Of a stretch of DNA of 64,000 bases, positions 1 through 11,461 are shown piece after piece. A program made the position numbers and the translations under genes. Within the stretch, counting starts at the first letter, position 1. The number at the start of each line of letters is the position of its first letter. Origin of the DNA: Thunnus maccoyii (lineage: Eukaryota; Chordata; Actinopteri; Scombriformes; Scombridae); the NCBI RefSeq assembly GCF_910596095.1, contig NC_056550.1, positions 21,758,001-21,822,000 of the forward strand. Direction: 5' to 3'. The notes below the pieces were generated by a model that saw only the letters and a program-made list of their open reading frames with translations, had not been told where the DNA came from and made no database searches.

Positions 1-1763
1 TCTGTGTCTCTCTTGACGCATCTAAAGGGGTCGTGTAATCCAGGGAGCAGTAGGAGGAGGAGGAGTGGCCCCCAGGCCCCCACCCACTTTTTAATGGAAT
101 TCTGCAAACGTGTAATGCCTGGCCCAGAGGCCTGTACTCATGATCTCACTCACGTATGAGGTGAGCCCCAAATTATAACGTACTTCCCCATGATCTGAAA
201 TGATTCTGTGGTTTTAGTTAACGGTGACAGGCTTATACTGCCTGCTTTTTTTCTTTTTTTATATATCTGCTACTACATTTCCAGAAGTGATTCCACCCAG
301 AATTACTTTTGAGCACATCTGTCTGCTCGGTCATCGTCCTCTGGGTCCTAATAACCATCCAACTACCAAAACAGTCTGTGTTGCTTCTAAACTTATGAGT
401 GAAAAAGGCTTCAAACATTGCAGACAAGAGGTAAAATTGACCCACTAGTGATGAGTCAACCATGCAGATACATTTCATGCTCACCAATCCGTGTCTCAGC
501 TTGTCAGTTTGCTTGGAATGTAGGTAGAAATGCAGCTCATTAGACAACTTTACGATGAATATTTGTTTCTTTATTAATACAGTGTCTGCTTACAATATGA
601 GAGCATGTAGCAACAATTACAAAAAACAATAATTAAAAATGAATAATGCCCTTGTTTAAATGTTAGGTTTCTATTTATGTGTCTGTTGGGTGTTTGGACC
701 CTGGAAACACTGAGGAAAACTGGACCCTGTTGACTGTCTTGTGGTCCAAAATCAGACAGTAAAGTCTGTATCAAGTAAACCATAGTTAGCTGCATTTGTA
801 CCGGAAGTGCAGACTTGTGTCTTCAAGGTAATAGTCAAGAGTTGCATTTGTCAGCTGCAGGGGTGCAGCTAACAGATAATTTGAACAATGGATTAATCTT
901 CTTATAATTTCGCATTCTTTTAATAAATGAAAAATATCCCAAGGTGCCAGAGCCCAAAGATTTATTTATTTATTTTTTAAATTTAGCCTATTTTAACCAG
1001 GTTGGTCCCATTGAGATCAAAAATCTCTTTTACCTGGACCAGAATAGCAGCAACATAGAGTTTCAACATCAAAATTAACATACAATCACATAGATTTGAG
1101 TAATATTAAAAAGATCAGATAAAACATTTGCACACAGACAACCTGGACTCGATAGATTTCATCATATTTTCAAAATTGTTCAGGGTTACTGTGTTTTGGA
1201 GTTTAAGTTCAGTCTGTAGATTGTTTCATGCAGCAGTTGCAGAAAACCTAAAAGCTTTCTTTCGCAGTTCTGTTTGGACTTTGGGAACAACAAATCTCTG
1301 TCCTGAGAACAAAGACTGCTGATCTTGGTCTTATCAGCAGTCACTGATGTGTTCATTTCATAATTTTAAAATTGACTTATTCAACTAAAGAAGTACATTG
1401 TTGAACATGTACACACATTTGCACAGATGTTTAATTTCGTGGTTCACCACACTTATGTAATGTGTGATGCTGTTTATACGACGGACCACAAAAGATAAAC
1501 ATACAATGCAGTAGTAAATACACAGTGTGTGAGTGTGGTTGTGTGTGGGTGCGTGTGTGTGTCTGTGCGCGTGCGTGCGTGTGTGCGTGTGCGTTTCATT
1601 TTGAAAGAACTGACCGGATGTTCACGTTTTCTGACTTAAACTCGACGCCACTTTCACAGCCTACGTGCAGACAGACATGAGCAATCCCTGGTAAAGAAAG
1701 AGGAAGTTTCCCCTGCTCCATTCAAAACAAGAAGACTCCCAACAGGAGCCGGTGGAGGCGAAG
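1..1763. other. Upstream flank of p3h4, no gene seen
   Basis: No coding exon could be supported here; open frames are short and lack family resemblance. The stretch holds an A/T-rich fragment near 960-1345 resembling the 3' end of a fish retroelement, a truncated reverse-orientation copy of the gcagc-ended MITE around 861-950, and an imperfect GT/GC-rich tract at about 1530-1595. The last 150 bases before the p3h4 start are less A/T rich and presumably hold the p3h4 promoter and 5' UTR, but no TATA box was seen. Confidence 0.5.
959..1345 (-). repeat. Probable retroelement 3'-end fragment
   Basis: Read on the minus strand this contains a phrase of the type 'ATCTCAATGGGACCAACCTGG' followed by an A/T-rich tail with repeated TAAA units. 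Similar phrases occur at the 3' ends of many dispersed teleost elements. No reverse transcriptase domain is recognisable. Assignment rests on remembered consensus wording only, so confidence is low. Confidence 0.3.
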
Positions 1764-4700
1764 ATGCTGCTGAAAAGCTTGTGTCTGGCCTTTCTGCTCC
1801 TGGCCCTGGTCGAGGCTCAGTATGAGAAGTACAGCTTTAAAAGTTTCCCAACGAAGGACATCATGCCCCTGGACTCTGTGTACGGTCACGCGTTGGAGCA
1901 GTACGCGGCGCAGAACTGGGCAGAGAGCATCAAGTTCCTGGAGCTCAGCCTGCGGCTCCACCGGCTGCTGCGGGACAGCGAGGCTTTCTGCAGCAGCAGT
2001 TGCAGCTCCGTCAGCCGGGACAATGATACCGTGTTCCACGACAACACCCTACTAGTCGTGCGCCACATTCTGCTGAGGGCTGCGTGCCTTAAAAAGTGCA
2101 AGGCGGACTTTCCAGTGTTTAATATCACATACCCAAAGAGGGATTTACTGGAAACTTTCGAGAAAAGGATACCGTATCGGTATATACAGTATGCGTACTA
2201 CCAGGTGAGATCAAGGGCTTGTGTTAAGTGGTGAGTCCTAGACATGATGTCAGGCCTATAAAGTTCTGGTCTGAATTTTGAACAAGTCAGAAGTTACATC
2301 ACATACCTGAACAATAGCCAATAAATTCGACATTGTGAGCGTAAAATTCACGACGCACTCTGTGTGCTCAGAGCGGAAAGTTTCTGCATGATTTGGCCAT
2401 TATAAACTAATTTGGGAGTATGAGCAACACAGGATCATTCTGTATATATTTAGAGTTACTATAACTGTGCGGAATCACCAAGCAAAACTAAAATGTGTGG
2501 CAGATCCACCCGGTTTGACCCACCGAGAGGAAATTTCTAGTCGGCGAGATGAGAAGACTAGTTTCCCTGCTGCTTTACTTGCGCCCTCCTGCCGACCAAG
2601 CAGCATTTGAGCATGTGCCACGTCTCTTCCAGTGTTCCCCTGAAACAATCCCCTCATTATCCTTCTCTGCCAGACACAAGGTGATGTAGAGGGAGGTGGA
2701 CAAAGTTTGCTTACAAGGCAAAAAAGGCTGTTGTACTGTAGATTGTCTTATATGTTTTCATAAAACATTTTTTTGTCCTACTAAGTGTATAATGATCCAC
2801 ATGTTATTGTAGACATCATTCATTCTATGGGGGCAGACATCATCAGAAACCCTTTAACTCCAGCTGCTGTAATCACAAGATCTCCAGTTTACGGTCAAAC
2901 AGCTGTCGATATCAACAAACATGCTTTTTAAGCAGCCACGCGGGACTAACATGATTATGATATTACTTCATGTATTTGTATTATGACACTGGATCAGAAA
3001 GATATGCAGTTATCAGCATCAAAAGATGGATCAGCTCTATTCTTCAAGGAAAGAAGAAGAGCTGCAATGATCAGTCGATTAATCTGTTGATAGAAGATGA
3101 ATCTCAACTGTTTTAATAATCAATTAATTGTTGTGAGACATTTATTAAGCAAAAATGGTCAAATTTTCTTGTTTCAACTTCTTAAATGTGAATATTTTCT
3201 GGTTTCTTTAGTCCTCTGTGACAGGAACTGAATATCTTTGGGTTGTGGACTGTTGGTCGGGATAAAACATTTTTAGATTGCATCTTGGGCTTTGGGAAAC
3301 ACCAATCGACATTTTTCATACACTTAATAGACCAAACAACTAATCAGTGAATCAAGAAAAATAGTCAGCAGATTATTTGATAATGAAAATAATTGTTAGT
3401 TGCAGCCCTAGAAAAAAGTGAGTTGAGAGAAATAAGAAATCATGTGGTCAGACATCAGAGATCTACATGTGTTAGTAGTTATTGGATCAAAGGGGTCAAA
3501 GGTCATGTTATCCAGTGAGCAGTAGTAATGACAGGATGATTGAATGTGTGTTTTCATATTTTAGACATCTTGAAAACACAGTTCAGTCAAACTACAGACT
3601 CTTGACATCCACTGCAACTGAAACTGTGATATTTTCTCTCAGCTCAACAACGTGGAGAAGGCCGTAGCAGCCGCCCACACCTTCCTGAAGAAGAACCCAA
3701 AAGATCCTTATTTGACCAAGAATATGAACTACTACAAGACGCTATTCGATGTGGACGAATATCTCATTGACCACGAGGAGCAGCCGTATGAAGTCCGTAG
3801 CTCAAATTCCCACATTATACCAATTTAATTCATGCTATTCCCAAATTCCACCTCTTATAAATGCATCTCTTTGTTTTCCAGAGTGTGTTCTTGAAGAGTG
3901 TGATGCTCTACAACAGCGGAGACTTCAGCAACAGCGCCCGAAACATGGAGCAGGCCATCATACAGTATTTTGAAGCGTATAACCTCTGCTCATCAGGCTG
4001 CGAGGGCTCGTATGAGATATTAGAGTTCAAAGACTTCTATCCCACCCTGGCAGGTGAGTGCAGAGCAGTTCGGAAGCAGCTCGGTATCTTTGAGACAAGA
4101 CGATAATATGATTTCTCCTTCCTGCTTCCATCAGATCTTTACACCGATGTGCTGAAATGTAAGATAAACTGTGAGGAGCATCTAACACCCAACGTCGGAG
4201 GCTTCTTTGTGGAGAAGTTCGTAGCCACCATGTATCACTACCTCCAGTTTTCCTATTATAAATGTAAGAACTATGACAAAGACTCTGCTTTTTGGGAGCG
4301 TTTTTGTGTTATACATTTCTGTAATGTGTATTATTTTGTGATCCTTCACAGTGAATGATGTGAAGAACGCTGCTCCGTGTGCAGCCAGTTATATGCTGTT
4401 TGACTCCAAAGACCAGGTGATGATGCAAAATGTAGCGTACTACCGCTTCTACCGGGAGCAGTGGGGACTGGAGGAAAAGGACTTCCAGCCTCGGCCTGTG
4501 AGTGAAAACGAGGATTTCATTCATTTGATCCATCTGCACTTCCATGACTTAGTATAAAGGAGATAGAAAACAACGCAGGGCCATAAAACAGTTGGAGGCT
4601 GGTTAGTTCTCGCCTGCTGCTCCAGTCAACACAACAGCTGATGTCTCTTTTTTTTTTTTCCCTAGGAGGCCTTGACATATTTTAACCAGACTACCAAGCA

Positions 4701-6366
4701 GAAAGAGATGCTGGAGTTTGCAATGAACTACCTACAAACAGAAGATGAGGTATGTTTCTGTTGTTGTTGTTGTTGTTGCAAGGCAAATATACAGGGAAGC
4801 AGTATTGTTTTGCAGCAGGATGGCATTGTGAGCACAGCAACCACACTTGAAGGGGGCATATCATGCTTTTTGTGATTTTCTGTTATTTTTATACTGTTAT
4901 AATGTTGGATGTTTATGTTAAACATGGTCAGAGTTCTAAAACGTGAGGTAAATGTATGTAAAAAATGCTCCCTGCAAGTCAAAAGCCAAAACACATTGCA
5001 ACAGTAGCACAGGTAGAGGAAAATCCTATCGTCAGAAAATTGATTTAGTAATATCTCTTGTATACAGTCAAAGGTTTGGTCACATTTTCTCATTCATCTG
5101 TCTAAAGTCTGCTAACTTCAGCTAACATTAGCCACCGTTTGCTACTGGTTATACCAGAATAAATCAGGCTGCAGTGGCAAAACCATCGAGTGTATTGAAT
5201 TGAGCAACGCTGCATTTTTATTATTTACAAATTCCATTGTTCATTTGTAAGAGGAAGAATAAATCATCTCTTCTTTCAAAAGTCAAATAGTTTTGTGTTA
5301 AATTTGCAGGCCTCCAAACATCCACTGTACTGAAGTGTTAGCAGAATAACCTGAACTGCCTGAACCTTGACGTCATACACACATAGGAGTTTCCTTTACA
5401 GGAACAATAGATTGTTGCATTACTGCTAAAATCTGAGTGGTATCTATCCATACAGATTATATCTGATGAGGTTTTCAGATATCCAACTCTGAGACTATTT
5501 TTAAACAGCACCACAAAAAAAAAAAAAAGAAAAAAGAAAAAATTCCAGCAGAGGTGTCAGAGATGGACATCTCCAAATCTCAGCAGATAAAACTTTAACT
5601 GTCTGCATGACTAGACTAGACCTCTAAGGGTAAGTTAGACAAATCTGTTTTGATGTTTACTGAACTGAACCACTAATTTAACTTAACTCTAACTTAAGAC
5701 AGGGTTTACATCCAAGTTACTAAAGTACACAAATTCACATTTTCATTTTCTTAAAAAAAAGTCTAATAAATCAGATGTTGTGTAACATAAACTTTTACCC
5801 AGTGAGTTTGGAGGAGTAGACTAGCAGACTAAATGCAGGCTGTTGTTGAGGTTATGTGAAGGGCTGTAAGAAAAAAGAGAAAGGAGAAGAGAGAAAGAGG
5901 GGATGAAGGCTACGGAAGGAAGGCAGTAGGGGGGGGGCTGTGTTTTCCGCCAGCAGAGTGTGGTATGTGGATGGGAGGTGTTGGCCACTGAGGCTGTGCC
6001 ACATCCATTTAACTCAGGTCAGCTCCTCCCAGCTTCAACACACTGCCTTGACCTGAGAAAGGGGGGGGAGGAGGAGGAAGAGGACTGTGAGACAATTAAG
6101 GCTGAATTACAGTGCAAAAGTGACAGATTTATAGACAGAAAAACGTATTACAATTACCAGATGGAGTGAAAATAAAAGAGAAATGCTTGCTTGAAGTTGA
6201 CTGTGAATGTTTTGTATTTTAGGATATAGTAAGTTCAGAAGACCTGGCCGCCTCTGAGCATCCGGACACAGAGTTTGAGGGTATGGGAGACTACGAGGAG
6301 TCCTTCCTGGCCGATTGGTGGCAGGAACCCAAAACTAAGTGGGACACCGGAGAGGCCGCAGAATGA
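1764..6366 (+). CDS. p3h4: P3H4 (SC65 / leprecan-like 4), complete, 7 coding exons
   Basis: Coding exons: 1764-2204, 3643-3792, 3882-4053, 4135-4263, 4352-4497, 4666-4749, 6223-6366; all introns are GT-AG, phases join, and the protein is about 421 aa (human P3H4 about 437). The ATG at 1764 is chosen because it opens a signal peptide ([18 protein letters not shown]) directly before the family start QYEKYSF; the upstream GTG at 1752 is in frame but not a normal start. Family motifs include [14 protein letters not shown], paired Cys in TPR-like repeats, LYNSGDF, FKDFYP and [10 protein letters not shown]. The last exon ([20 protein letters not shown]) matches P3H4, not CRTAP. There is no prolyl-hydroxylase (2OG-Fe) domain and no KDEL-type tail. 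Known role of the family member: ER partner of P3H3 and lysyl hydroxylase 1 in collagen lysine modification. The alternative, CRTAP, is disfavoured by the C-terminus and the 17q21-like neighbours. Confidence 0.93.
3063..3412 (+). repeat. Intact MITE of the gctgcaa...ttgcagc family (p3h4 intron 1)
   Basis: A copy about 350 bp long in p3h4 intron 1, opening with GCTGCAATGATCAGTCGATT and closing with TTGTTAGTTGCAGCCCTA. The ends are imperfect inverted repeats. Sister copies in this window lie at about 22278-22580 (+), 29665-29781 plus 31526-31733 (+, split by an insertion) and 36898-37180 (-). Non-autonomous; no coding capacity. Confidence 0.75.
4750..6222 (+). other. p3h4 intron 6, repeat-bearing, no gene
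   Basis: The largest stretch between the p3h4 exons after intron 1. It holds a (TTG)n run at about 4757-4778, a fragment starting near 4852 (GGGGGCATATCATGC) that resembles one end of a common teleost MITE, an A-rich tract at 5513-5540 and G-rich tracts at 5930 and 6060. No alternative exon was recognised. Confidence 0.5.
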
Positions 6367-6799
6367 CGTTGGTCCTCGTCCGCTGTGAAGAACGCTTCCT
6401 CATCCAGCTCTGTCCCACTTCTCATGACAACATACCAAAGAAAGTTGATCTCACCGCAGACAGACCTACAATCCCAACAGTACTTAGCAGAAAAAGCACA
6501 ACTCACACACGCAGTTGTGCACCTTTTAGACGAACTTATCATGTCGATCAAGATCACAGATTGACGTGCTCTGTCTTGGCTGTCATCAGCCTTTTATAAC
6601 TGTTACTTTTCTAATCAGTCATTGGCCTGTGTTCCTGCAGTACAACGTGCCGGTTAATGACTTTTCTACAGTTTTTATTTAATGAAAGCTGAATGCCTCT
6701 GTGCCGTGGAAAAAAAAAGGAACTTGACGTGGCTTCTCTTGCGTCGAATGAAGTGGGTTGTTGTTGAATTAGGCTTTAGCTGCAGACAATGTGCTCATA

Positions 6800-6805
6800 A
6801 ATAAA
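6800..6805 (+). promoter_or_regulatory. p3h4: Polyadenylation signal of p3h4
   Basis: AATAAA lies 434 bases after the p3h4 stop codon and is followed by T-rich and GTTTTGTTTTG sequence of the kind found downstream of cleavage sites. Confidence 0.65.
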
Positions 6806-6904
6806 GTAATATTTTAATATATATTGTTTTGTTTTGTCACTTAATATGCATCAAGATGATTGGATTAGTGCTCCAATGCCAATCTGACTGCTGAAATGTG
6901 TTTG

Positions 6905-7110
6905 TTTTTAGAGCAAATTGATTAATCACTTAAGTCAATAATTGGTTCCAGCTTCTCAAACATGTTTTCCTGCTTTTATATGTTTTATATCATATATTGA
7001 ATACCTTTTAGGTTGGAATGAAAGACATCAATTTGAGCTCTGTGTATCTGCAATGGGGATTTTTTTGCTGTTATTTGATTTCATAGACGAAACGATTAAT
7101 CATAATATAA
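6905..7110 (+). repeat. Partial, diverged copy of the gctgcaa MITE
   Basis: Contains wording such as TTGATTAATCACTTAAGTCA and GGTTCCAGCTTCTCAAA that matches interior parts of the MITE copies at 3063 and 22278. Ends are not recognisable. It lies between the convergent p3h4 and adam11 transcription units. Confidence 0.35.
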
Positions 7111-7392
7111 TAATAATGGATTTTATGAAAGTAAATGGTACTTGCAGCCATCATTTAGGGAGAAAGAAAAATAGATTTCACACTATTTTATCTTTAATTA
7201 CTATTTATCCCATGCTCACTGTAATTTAAGAGCAAGATTATGATGAGATTAAAATGATTATTATATTTAAAAGAAGCACAAAAACTAAAGCATAAAACAC
7301 TCAAGTCTAACCATTAATTAAAATCATGAAATATGAAGACAGAAAGGCAGCCAGATGAGAGAGTAGGAGGTGTGGTTTCATGTTTTATATAT

Positions 7393-10300
7393 TTTATTTT
7401 CCCTTCATTTCAATCCATCTACAAGCCTTAGTTCATATCTTTCTTTTGTTTCAATTCAAAAAAGATAGTGTCTAAAAATATGGGGTAAGATGCATCTCTT
7501 TTTTTTTTTTTCCCTTAAAGTTCAAAACAATCAAACCAATTGTATTTGATACCAACTCTGTACATATTGTAATAATAACAATAGTGCATCTGCCACAGTG
7601 CAAAGCTCAAACGAACCAAACTGACCTCATACACGCATACGTTATCAGACAAGCTGCCTTCTCAACCCACGGACTAGATCTCTTTAAATCTCATTTACAG
7701 TGGGGGGATCATTACAAAGTCTCCGGGCTGTGGCGTTCACCCAGGGCTCAGGGCTATCGACAAAATGTACAAAAGGTTCATGACATTTCTGTGATAGCTG
7801 GAATGATAAGAGAAATGGCGAGACGGCTAGCTAAGCTCTTAGGCCACATTGAAAGATGCATGGACGGCGTCGACTACAGGAGAGAAATGCGAGTCGTGTC
7901 AAGAGACTGATAGCTATATGTTAGCTGAAACAGATAAAACTAGCTTTTAAATATTTTTTTTTTTCCATACAGTGCATTTAACATTCAGTATATCTTGCAC
8001 ATATTTACAAATAGGTGTGCATACAATTGGCTAGTGCTCATTTTCTGTAGATACATGACATACAGTAAAAACAGTTGTATTCTTTATTAATGTGCTGCCT
8101 TTATGGTGCCATGGCTGCAGCGCACAACGGGCTGTAGAAAGAGATGATATTCTAGAGGTAAAAACCTGCCTATCTACCTGTGATAGGAGGAGTGTTAAGG
8201 TGTACATGGACACAACTGCCCCAAACACTAATGTAAACACGCATACATTCGTCTTTTCTTTTTAAAAATCTCTCGCACCCCGTACATTCGCTCATGAACA
8301 AACACACGGATTTAAACCTCTGAAGCGTACAAACTTTGGGCCTGAAAGTGGTGAGCACGCGTACAGACAGATTTTGTGGAATGTATGTTGTGGTTGAAAA
8401 CACTAAGTTACGGTCTCTGCTGCTTCGATGTTCAGTGTTTTAAAAATGATCCCAAAACCATAACACCTTGCTTCCCTTTTTGTACCTGAAAACCTGTGGG
8501 GGGGAGAGGGGTGGGGGGGCAGGTTAGGACGCCTCAAGTTAAAAGAAGAAATAACGATGAACATAGTCAGTTATCAGTCTGGGCTCTGGCTAACGGTTGA
8601 CTAGGTTTCGAGCTGTCGTCTTATATGATTGTTAGTCCTTCCTCAGCCTCTCTTTGGAAAACATGCTTAATGACAGTCCAATGTTAGGTTTCTTTTCAGT
8701 TATTTCCACGTTGCCAAACATTTGAGATTAAAACACATCTGTGTCCGTTTGAGATTCACTCAGTCAAGGCCTGGCTTTGGAGGGACTGTGCCTCAGGTCC
8801 TTCTTCTTAAGAAAGAAACTATTCAACTCCTGTTACGTTTCAGCATCGTAATAGTCTATCTGATGGCCAGTTTATGTGCTAGTCCAGCATTTTCACTGTG
8901 GACTCAGTTGGTGGCCAGATGACGTTTGTGTGCAGGCAGGCAAGCAGGCATTGGAAAGACATGTCTCATATTAAATTGGTCCACCGTTGATATGTTCTCT
9001 ATCAGACTGTCCGAGATGTGAGGAAAGGGGCTACACAGACACCGAAGCACCTTTCTTAGAGCCACCGGCCTGGAGGAACAACCCTGCGTCTCCACCTGCT
9101 CGCTCTAGGCGTGGCTCCGGATACAATCCTCAGTGCTCTGCTGGAAGCAGCCACACGAGTATGATTTGGCTGGTATGGTAAGAGGAGCTCCACAGGCCCA
9201 GAGGGCAGCAGAGCCAGGCAGGAGGACAGACGAAAGGAGCAGACAGGAGTGTGTGGAGGAAACAATCGGAAGAGGTTTGGAGAGATTTGAGACCGGAGTG
9301 GAAGACTTTTTTTTTTTTTTTTTTTTGTTCTCCTCTTCTCCAATGTGGAAACGACACAGTGCGTGGAGGAAGACAGGAGTAGACAGGACACAGAGACAGA
9401 AAGACAGATAGACATCTTATCCTCCACCAGATCTGAAAGAGAAGTAAAAAAAAAAACAGATCGTTAAGATAAATTCATTGGTTGCGTAGGCGACAGGAGA
9501 TAAAGATGGAAAATGGAAAAAGCGGTTCTGCTTTGCTGTAATTTTATAGGATTGGGGAAGAGGGATGAGGAGTTTTTTTGTGATTATGTAAATGAGATGA
9601 GGCATTCAAGGAAGAGGAGCAGTGGGATGAAACTAAAAGCCACAGCGGAGGGATTGCATGATGCTCTGTAGGAATGAGCCAAGGGATGATCCTCAGATGG
9701 CGGATGAAAGAATTAGCAGCTATGATCAGGGAATCTGGGATGGGGTGGGATGTTTTGGGATGCTGCTCCACGGACAACAGCCTTCAAAGTTATACCTTCC
9801 TCTTCGAATGTTCCTGCATCCCATGAGCGCACGAGAGAAAAGACAAAATGTCAAGACATATCAGTGACAGTAGGAAAAAACGACTAACAAGCTCAACTTT
9901 TTAGAAGCGTGTTATAAAACTGATCAACTTGCATTTGAACTTGTATGAAATTTAAAGGGCAAGTAAAAATTAACAGCATAACTGGACAAGAAAATATGAA
10001 TAAATTTACAGTTATAATCGTTAAAACCTTGCATAAACATGATCTTATAAGAAATGTGGTTATAAAATCTGAATCAATGTTCAAATAATTTTCTTTCACT
10101 GGCTATACTCTGTTGAAATTTACCCGCAGCACTGACAGATTTTAGGACAAAACATGAAAAAAATCAATGACTCAGTCAGTCATTCAATCCATTATTCATC
10201 TACAAGCCCTTTCCAAAATCTTTCTTGCCAAAATTGTAGTAACGACATCACATGCAGCAGGTCTACAGCAGTCATGGCGTTGACCCTCTGAGTCCCAGAA

Positions 10301-11178
10301 GGTTCGAATCTGACAGGACGCCACAACAGAAACCACTACACCCACCCTCCAGAGGGCTGACTACGAAGAGAAAATTTCTTGCTTACAGCTCATGCACACA
10401 TGCACAGACACCTCTGACCCGTAAAAGGACTGTTAACAGCGTGCTACGTGCTACAAGTGATTAAAATTTTGCTTTTCAAATAGCTTTTCAACCGTTGCAG
10501 CTGTCTTCCCGAATCTAACTGTGAGTAAAGTAAGAGCAGTCCTTTTAGGTCAGAGTGTAAGGTGTGAAAAATAGCAAGCATGCACAGGTGGAACAGTGCA
10601 GAAGAAGCACTTCAGCGAAGGCATTTAGGGGTTAGGGTGCTGTCTATAGGAGAAGAACAGGATAATGCAGGCTAAAAAAAGCACCACAGGTACAGTATTT
10701 TCTTTTAAAAAAGTGCTTCGTTAATCCACTGTAACATTACACTTTTTCATCACTACACGGAGTGTAGTTTGGAGACGGGTTAGGGGAATGCTGCATATAG
10801 GGGGAACTTCCAGATGTGGCACCAGTGGAGTAAGTGGGATCAGTTGTAGTGGACTTCAGAGAAGTTCCTGGCAGATTAATACCTCAGTCCTGCCCTGTTA
10901 TTACTATAAAAGGCTGGGCTTGTAGAAGAGGGAGGGGAAGGAAAGGTGCAGGTTGATTCAAGATTCGGTGTGACGTTTTGCACGAAGTTTAACGCCAAAG
11001 GCAGTTCAATAGTTAGCATGTCTCAGACTCGACTGCTTATTTCCCCTCCCTGGGTTGGGCGATGAGTTGCAAATGGGCATCTACTGTATATCAGAGGGGT
11101 GAGAGTGGGAGGGGCGAGGGGGAGGGGTCCTTTGAGGTAGAAGCAGACAGGTACACAAAGGCATGCCAGAACTCTTAC
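7393..11178 (-). other. adam11: Probable long 3' UTR / final-exon region of adam11
   Basis: After the last adam11 exon I can support, nothing protein-like continues on the minus strand. The reverse complements of TTTATT at 7393-7398 and 8083-8088 give AATAAA on the minus strand and are candidate polyadenylation signals. A short terminal coding exon for the cytoplasmic tail is expected in this interval but was not recognised. Simple tracts include a T-run at about 9307-9326 and a G-rich patch at 8499-8520. UTR extent is inference. Confidence 0.4.
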
Positions 11179-11423
11179 TTAAATCCCCATCCTGTTCCCC
11201 CTAGGACTATAGCTGCCAGGAGAATAGCACCTGCGATGGACCCTATTATGATATTGGTGCCACTGGGACCTGCGCAGAGGAAGGAGGGGGGGAGGAAGGG
11301 TGCGGAAGAGGAGGAGGAGGAGGAGGAGGAGGAGGAGGAGGAAGAGGAGGGGCAGAAACAAAACAACACCACTAAAAAACACACGTCAGAGGACAGCATC
11401 AACACTGTACATCAACAACATCA

Positions 11424-11461
<38 letters not shown>

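Noticed and set aside
1722..2128. Minus-strand and alternative-frame ORFs over p3h4 exon 1
   Set aside because: Shadows of the GC-richer coding exon; no start context or domain.
1764..6366. CRTAP as identity of the first gene
   Set aside because: The N-terminal half fits both, but the C-terminal [14 protein letters not shown] block and the 17q21-type neighbours fit P3H4; CRTAP lacks that tail.
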